From assembly GCA_902728285.1 (NCBI GenBank), contig CACVBU010001300.1:153318-217317 (forward strand): DNA of 64,000 nt. Reading direction: 5' to 3'. Below the pieces are notes generated by a model, which was given only the letters and a program-made list of their open reading frames with translations, searched no databases and was not told the DNA's origin. Source of the stretch: Clytia hemisphaerica (taxonomy: Eukaryota > Cnidaria > Hydrozoa > Leptothecata > Clytiidae). This document shows positions 47,601-56,600 of the stretch, piece after piece. The position numbers and the translations under genes are program-made. Positions within the stretch are counted from its first letter, which is position 1; the number at the start of each line of letters is the position of its first letter.

Positions 47601-50600
47601 CGGACTTCTTCCTTCTTATTGGACGAAAGAGAAAGCAATGAAGAGATGTTCTTTATCAAATGGTTGGAGATGGCTGCAATGGCTTGAAGTTCGTTGTCTT
47701 CTTCAATCAGGTAGGCTACAAAAAATTAAAATGAAATAGCCAATTTCATTTTTGATAAATCCCCAATTGCCAACAATTTAGTACAGTTGAGCCTTCATAA
47801 CTTAACCTGATAACAGCTGTTCATAATTTTCTTACACGCACGGTAAACCTCTAAAGGCGCTTGAAAATTATACATCTGAGGAAAATAGTCCTCCCGCGGA
47901 AAATTTTACAACAAGAATCTTGTTGTGCTCAAGAAAGTCAAAAACTGATACGGCGCCCAAATTCATAAACACAATCACGCAACTTTGTTGTCATCCCCAG
48001 TCCTTTTAGACGAACGCGGTCCTTACGATTTCGAGATTGCATATTCGTCAGATTGTATGTTTTCACCCATCCCTTTAGAGCTTCAGCGTGGTGGGCTGAA
48101 AACAATCACAATCTGATCTCAGGTCTTCATAACTCGAACCTCTATACCTCAAATGCCTTCTAAACTCGAACAAGTTTTCTGGTCTCTTCAGTTAACAATG
48201 TCATATAAAACTAATATGGAGATTCCACTGTACTAAAATAAGAATTTTTTAGTTAACGCTTTGGAAGTTTAAAACTCTGTCAGGTAGAGTAAAATTCATG
48301 TCACATTTGTCGAAACGGAATTTCGAACTTTTAATGGGCATATCTTTTGTTTAATTTGGGTATAGGACTTGCTGTATATACTGTTTGCTTTGCTCGGATT
48401 TTTACGCTCCATGCAATGAGAACATTCAGGGGTTTTAGGGGTTTGGGGCTTTGCCTTAAAACGTCAGTTTTTTGGCAATAAAAACTTTTGCCAGGCCTAA
48501 TTTGTGGGCTCCTTCTCAAATAAGTCTCAGAATTACTTCTTCTTTCGAACCACGTGCAGTTGCTTCCCACAAAAGATGCTACAAATCCAAAGCGCTGGTC
48601 CCCTAATAAGAAAAGCATGTTTTCATGGGAATTCTGTTAATAGATAAATTATAAAAATTTGAAGATGGTCAGACTCACCCAATCCATTGGCAGCACTTAT
48701 CCTTATCCTCAAAGGTTTGTCCTTTTGACACAAGCGTACAAACACATTCAAAATCTTTCGTTCAAGTTTGACAGTGCATTTCTCCGTGGTTGATATACAT
48801 AAAGCCTTTGTGAGACTAAAACAATAAAAAAATGGAATCATATCATTCCAGCTGATACAGCGTTTTTCTAAACAATAATCCAACAGAACCCTGTCGCGCA
48901 GCCCCGGTGGAATTTTTTCCACAGTCGAGATAAAAAATTCTATTAAGTTCTGTCCTACTAGGGCTGAAATTTTAGGGTATCTTTCCAACGGCAACGGGGC
49001 AAAGTTTTAAACAAATTTTCCAGTGTGGCAGGGGTCGCACCGGGTCTGTAACGGAGTTCTAACGATATATTGATGCTATGGACGCTAGAGATGATCAAAT
49101 TGATATTCGAAAAGTATGTTTATTTCTTTGGAAGAGGGAGGCTCAACCAAAAAGCGAACACAAACGTTTGTTCGTTTGTTTGTTATTTGGTGTCCTATTT
49201 TCATAAAGACCAAGCAATTACAAATGAAAGTATGGCAAAGAACAAAAGAAAATATTCTTCTAATTCACCATGTCTAATTTTTCAATTAACATCAAAGCAT
49301 TTTTTTCACTTGAAAAATATTTCCACTTCAATTTGTGAAAAATCAAGAGTCAAGTATAAACCCCTTTATGAGTAAATATTGGAATATTTATAAAAGCTGA
49401 TTACCAGTCAGCGGCTGCTAATTGTACTTCATCAGGTCGATCAGAAGAAATCAAATTGATAAGTTGTTTTTCAATAGATACACCATGATAATCACCTACA
49501 AAATAAAATCATTTTAGAAAATCAAACAGCTTGAAGTCAATTAGAAAGGGTCTAACCAATGAAGAAATCTGAATCAATACACTAGATTGACATTGATGAC
49601 TGGCTTCTCTTTTACAGGGGATACCCGGTCCTGTAAAAAGTAGTCTAGGAGTCTTCTTGTTAAAGAACTGTGGGGCCATCCACATAGTACGTACGCAGTG
49701 AAGGGGGAGAGGGGGACTTAGCAAAAGCGTACGTCTATTGTTTAAAAGACGAATTTTCTATTGTTCCCTGCGTAAAAGGGGGTATCTAATTATTTGGAAA
49801 ATTATTGCATATGTACTATATGAATGACGCCTGTCTTTGCTATGGTTTATACTGCCTGCGAGCTTGCAAGTGTTTGAATTAAGTGCATAATTCTGGGATG
49901 AACCGCTAGGAAACGAGGCCAGCACACTCTCCCCTCATCAACAGTATTTAATACTGTTGATGAGGGGAGAGTGTCCATTAGCGAGTTTATGTATCAGAAG
50001 ATATTGAGGGTGAAGGTAAGTGATGTCAACGTAAACAAAGTTGATAGTTGATACGGTTCTATATTGCATTTGCTCACTTAAAACAGACGGTCGTATTTTG
50101 TTGTTTTTACTGTTGTACTGTTTTTAGCAGATGGCGATTTTTACGACATTTTAACTTTGCTTTATACCGTTTCTTTCGATTTATCTCGAATACATAAACT
50201 TGCTATTGTGACTGTCTTCAACAGTCTTCTTGAGTTTCTACCTACCCTTTTCCCCTCCTTCACATGGTATACATTAGCCTGGGCAAAGGTACATTTACTT
50301 AACGCCAAGTGAACTACTGGAAGTCAGTCAAAATCAATATCCATTTACAGTATTGCCTCTTTCTGACAAAGAGAATTAACCCACATTTTTATGAATTTTG
50401 ACTTTTTAACAGAAATGGACTGTTTAGGTATAGGTCAAAAATTAAAGCTTAACAAAGTTTTTTTTTATTGCCGATTTGTAAAAAAAAGTTGAATAAAAAA
50501 TTAACTGACAGGTTTCTTCTGGAAAATGTTTTTTGATAAAAAACAGTTTGGGTATTTATTTTTTCAAACCCTTTTTGGTTGAGGTTTACAGACAAACCAA

Positions 50601-53600
50601 CGTTACAGATTTCTCAGTATCAGTAAACATCTGTGAGAACATGATAAAATCTTCAATTAGTAGAACAATAATCAGTCACTTGTTTTTTGAAAGTAATATT
50701 GTATTTTGAATACTCACTGCAAACGAGTTTACCCTTTTTAATCATAATCAAGAGAATGTGGGTCACTTCCATTTGTCAGAAAGGGGCAGAGTACTGCTCC
50801 TATTGGAACCCTGAATGCAACATGACCTGTCAAGTAATGGTTTTTACAATTTACAATATGATACTCTTTCAGATTTTTTCATTTATTTTTTGTTGTGTTG
50901 TATTCATAATACATACCATCTAAAACTTCGTTGGCAATCATCTCATTGCCATGGAGAATAGCTGACAAACATTCCAAAACAGGAACCAAGATTCCAACTT
51001 GTTTTTTGTTTAACCATGGAACCAGAGCTGAGATGATATTAGCATCAAAGAGTGTTGTCTGATCGGATGTTGTCTGAAATAACCAAAGGGGAGCAATAAT
51101 GTACTATGGGTTGAAGGTTAAAGTTTGGTTTAGATCAAAATAATAAGATCATTCATTTGCATGGTCAATTAGTTAGGCCCACCTGGAAAGCTTTTGTTTC
51201 TTTTGTTGATAATAGCATGCATCAACATGTATCATCTCAAATAAAAATTTTACATACCTTACATGTAATTTTCAATATATTTGTGACATACTCAGCAGTT
51301 TGTGATGAAATTGTTAACAAATATACCAGTTTGGTAATTATGTTAGCATTTTCATAGATCAGATCTCCTGAAATATTTTTGCTCATAAAACATCTGCTGA
51401 GTGAGCGCAGACATGCGATAACAAGACGTTCATCTTCGTGGCAAAGCCCTGAAAAACATAAATGGGTTAATATATTAAAATCCCATTACTTTTTGCGCAG
51501 CTTTTTTTTCGCGTAGAAGACCTGGCCGAAAATAAAAGAATCCTGAAAAAGGCCTTTTTTGCTTGTTCTCTGATTACGTTAAAATATCATACCTCTGGGA
51601 TGTAAGATCTAGCTAGTATCAATCTAAAAGTGAATAAAGCTTCTGTTTCCATGACTTTATTACCCTTTACCTATATTTTTCATCAAAAGCCCTTAAAAAA
51701 ACATTTCAAAAATTACAAGATGCACGAAAATTAAAAAAGGGGGTGGGGCAAATACCCTAATTTAGGAAGTCAGAGTAATAAAAGACGCAAATTAAAAAGC
51801 AACAAGCAACATGCTGAATGGACCTACCTGTTGATCAAAATCAGATAAAAGTAGGTGTTCTACATTTTACTATTGGTATTGAGCAAACACAATAAGTTTT
51901 AGAACAATGCAAAAACGTCTGATTTATCGACCGCCGGAGGCGGTTTCTTTCATAGTGGTACGCTAATCTCGTTTTGCCTTGGCTCGTTACTTTGTCTGCC
52001 ATTTACTTTCGGTTTTTTAACTAGATTACCCAGGTGTTTCTCTTTTTTTCCCTGAATGTCTTTGATTCGGAATTGAATAATCGAGACATGAAAAATGACT
52101 ATATTGTAATCTGTTTTCAATGAATAATCTAAAATGTACTGGAGATGACATGTAGGCGTTAATAATGTGCGCGCGCTCTTTCGCGAGCGTGATGCGTGAT
52201 TATCTGGCACCCGATGTAGAAATTTTCTTCCGACACGCTAAAGCTCTGAAGGTCGGGAAAATTTTCAACAGAAAAATTACTGCAGCCACATTTTAAGGTA
52301 CCTTGCACTCTATCTTTCTGACAAAAATCAGGAAAAACTAATGAAGCAATTTTGCACCAAGTCCAAAAAACCTTATTTTTAGGTAGTTTTTGACCCAAAT
52401 TTACCCCAAATTTTTTTTTCAAATTCGGGCTCCGTCACTTTTTAGGCATTGCTATTTTGTATCATTGTGCAAAAAATGAAAAAAAAAATAATGAGCCGAT
52501 CCCGAGAAAAGCTGCTAACAGGAAAATGGTAAACAGAATTTCCCCCAAAAAAGAAAATTCGTATTTTACGACGAAAAAAAATTTTCCGAGAAAAATTACT
52601 TCAGCCACATTTTAGGGTGCCTTGCACTCTATCTTTCTGCCAAAAATCAGGAAAAAATAATGAAGCAATTTTGCACAAAGTCCAAAAAAACTTTTTTTTA
52701 GGTAGTTTTTGGCCCAAATTTGCCCCCCGAATTTTTTTTTAAAAGTCGGGCTCCATCACTTTTTAGGCATTGCTATTTTGTATCATTGTGCAAAAAATCA
52801 AAAAAAACTAATGAGCCAATCCCGAGAAAAGCTGCTAACAGGAAAATGGTAAAAGGGAATTTCCCCAAAAAAGCGAAAATCCGTATTTGACGACGAAAAA
52901 AAATTTTCCGAGAAAAATTACTTCAGCCACATTTTAGGGTACCTTGCACTCTATCTTTCTGCCAAAAATCAGGAAAAACTAATGAAGCAATTTTGCACAA
53001 AGTCCAAAAAACCTTATTTTTAGGTAGTTTTTGGCCCAAATTTGCCCCCCAAAATTTTTTTTCAAAAATCGGGCTCCGTCACTTTTCAGGCATTGCCATT
53101 TTGTATCATTGTGCAAAAAATCAAAAAAAACTAATGAGCCAATCCCGAGAAAAGCTTGTAACAGACGAACGGACAACGGTCAAATTAAAGGACCTCCCGG
53201 TAGGTCCAACAAGTGATACTTTTATGGACCTACCTGGTTATGCATTTAACACATATATAATTGATATCTACGTTAGCATGACCATTAAACAATCATTCAG
53301 AACACAAATAGTGACGATCTATCAAAATTAGTCCTTTGTTTCTTATAAAAAAACGTTTCGAAACCAAAATTTCATGCTCTTGAAATATTCTTCATATTCA
53401 AGACTTCGTGAGCAAAAAAAACATCTATCTCATCAAAAAATTGAGTAATTTGGCTAAGAACATTGATGTATGCTTTTATTAATAGTGATTCTTATAGATA
53501 AAGATGTGTTTTTTGAGCTGAAAAATTCTTTTTTTACAAAAATCTGCTTGAGCCATCTTTTACCTACTTCCATGCAAAAAATCAGAAAAAAACATTGATC

Positions 53601-56600
53601 CAATACTTCACACAGTCCAAAAAGCGTTTTTTGGTCGTTTTTTAGCTGAAATTTACCCCAACATTTTTTTTCCAAAAATTGAGCTCTGTCACATTCGAGG
53701 GTTTATAGTTATGCATCTTTGTGCAAAAAATCATAAAGAATGAAAGAGCTAATCTCGAGAAAAGCTAATACCTAAGTAATTGATAATGTGCTTATAAAAA
53801 ACATAGAATTTGGCCAGTTTTTTTATGAAAACACGCCAAGCAACCAAAATTTCATGTCTAAACACACATATTCTTCAAAGTAAGCCCGCATGAGCAAAAA
53901 AATCTGCTTGAGCCATCTTTTACCTACGATGGTACCCTAGTTTCATGCAAAAAAATTGGAAAAAATTAATGATCCAATTTTTCACAAAGTCCAAAAAACC
54001 TGTTTTTTGGCCCAAATTTACCCAAAATTTTTTTTTTCGAAAATTGGGCTATTCCACATGTTGCGCACCACCATTTTTCACCTTTGTACCAAAAATCAAA
54101 AAATTTTTATGATTCAATCCTGAGAAAAGTTGGTAACAGACGGACGGATGGACGGACGGACGAACTAATTTATAGGACCTCCAGGTAGGTCCAAAAATTA
54201 ATGGGGTTAAGAGGTATTAGCATAAATACTGGAGTCATAGTGAGGAAAGGGGTCTGATATCCCCCTTGTTAAATGATCCCCCCCCCCAACCTTTAAAAAT
54301 GCCTATCCCCCAAGGGTTTTGGGCTAAATTTTAGAAAAAATATAGTGTATAGTGCGATCCGATAACCCCCTTCTTCTTCTTCTTCTTCTTCTTCTTTTTC
54401 TTTCTTGCTTCTGGTTGACTCAGACCAATCAAACAGAAAAACTTCCTTTTATGCAGACTAAATTTCATAACAGTGCTGGAAAAAAATCGACACTATAATA
54501 TAGTGTAGTGTATAATATGTAAGCCCCCATTCTTAAACGATCCCCCTTCCTTGCTATCCCCCTTTGTAATGAAAATTTCTGACCCCCCCCCTTCTTCACT
54601 TTTTTGGAAGGTGTCATTCCCCCCTTAAGAAAAGGGGGGTCCGAACTATGGAAGTAGCTGTTTGATTGTGTTGTATTTGAACCAGCTTTCAACTAGGTTT
54701 GAAAAAAACGAAAATTTAAAGATTATCGTTGTCTTTAGCTTTAGTTTTCTTAGATTCTTCAAATTTTGAATCCGGCTGAGATTAAGAAGTTCAATTAAAA
54801 AGCAATTTTCTTCCTTAGAATGTTACCTTTACAAAGAATTGGAACAGCTTGAGAGTTCATCAATTTGTCTACAACTTCTGGTTCTCCTGAAAACCATTTG
54901 GAGAAAAACAATGGTTTACATAAAGAAGAGTTCACTATATCACTACAAGCAGAATAAAATGTTGATTTTATTAAACTTTGTGTTACACAGCTAACTTTCA
55001 ACCTTGTATGGTCTTATTGTGATGAGCATTTTTCTATTCTTATTCAAAGAAAGATTTGCAAAGTAATGTGCTTATGAAATTATCATGAAAATAATATAGT
55101 TACCTCTTGTTAGACTTCCAAGTATAACAGTAGCTTCAACTGCAAACTCAATCGTTGTATCTGCTTGGACCATTAGTTCTAAAAGTCTGAGCATAAAAGT
55201 TTATCAAAGTTAATCAAAGTTTATCAGATATTTTTGAACCTATTTTAAGTCTTCAAATCAGTTCCATATTTTTTTACAAAATGAAAAGCTATTTTACTCT
55301 TTGAATAAAAACAAGCAATATGCTGAATGGACCTACCTGATGATGAAATAATAGCAATAAGGAGAAAAACAATCATTAAGAAAATATAGCAATTAGCGAA
55401 AATGCATTAAATTTCATCATCGATTTTTGATGGGGGGAGAGGGGTTTAGGGAAAAAAGAAATAGAAATTTCTGGCATCAAAAATCAGTTTTATTGACAAT
55501 TGAACCATACTTGATGGTTGGCATTGTTATTGTAATAGATACAAAAATCAGTAGAAATAAACATGTAAAAAAACATTAACCCGTATGTTGTAAAAAGAAA
55601 GTTTTAGACTTCAAACAAAGACAAAAAAGTAAACCTCCATCAAGAAAAAACATTTCTATAACTAAAAATACGACTTCTACACGTTTTGAAGAATCAGCAG
55701 AAAACTCTTTCTAGAAGCTTTCTAAATTGAACTTTGAACCAACGCGGGAGGAACGTTTTGAAGAAGCAGCAGAAAGCTCTTTCTAGAAGCTTTTCTAAAT
55801 TGGACTTTGAACCAACGTGGGAAAAACGTTTTGAAACCTAAGCAAAAAGGACAACATCAAAAAGGTATAAATAGCCGAAGAAATCAAAAAGAAGGCAGAT
55901 CTGAAATAGAGGAGCAACATGGGAATTGGATGGAAATTAAATCAAAAAGAAAAGCAGATCAAAAATTGAAGAAGAGAAAGGAAGGACACAAGGAAAGTCA
56001 CAAGAAGAAATTGGAAGTTAATGAAATTGGAGAATAAAAATTATATTGTAACTAAGAGTGTGAATTTAAAAGATAAAGAAAAGAATCTAAGGGAAAAGAT
56101 TAAAGTTAAAAGCGAACCCCTTAAATATTCGTTGTCAATTTATTGTTTGGAAAGCTTGGAAATTAATTTATCAGTAACAAGTATTAACCTACCTGTTACA
56201 TTATCAATAATGATTTTGCGTGAAAAAACAAAGAAATAATAGGAAAAAGTCCAATGAAAATCTGCAAAAACAGCGATTTCCGGTATATTTCTGGCATTTT
56301 CGGCCAGAAAAGAATTTTTCTCAAAAATCGAACTCGGCCATGTTTTGGGCATTGCTATTACGCATCTTTGTGCAAAAAATCAGAAAAAACTAATGATGAA
56401 ATCTCGAGAAAATGACAAAAAACAGTTTTTCCGGCATTTATTTCCGCCATTTTCGGCCGGAAAAATTTTTATTTCAAAAATCAGGCTCCGTCACATTATG
56501 GGCATTGCCATTTTGCATCTTTGTGCCAAAAATCAGAAAAAACTAATGAGCCAATCTCGAGAAAAGCTGGTAACAGACGGACGGACGGACAAAGGTTAAT

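Noticed and set aside
48331..48618. Minus-strand 95-codon frame between ARMC8 exons
   Set aside because: No ARM-like pattern; the true exons on either side join directly in phase.
51820..54192. CRISPR-like spaced repeats
   Set aside because: Units are long, diverged and lie in an animal intron within transposon ends; there are no short identical repeats with unique spacers.
55807..56037. Lysine-rich 76-codon frame
   Set aside because: Reads through AT-rich sequence inside a GGACCTACCTG element; composition bias explains it.
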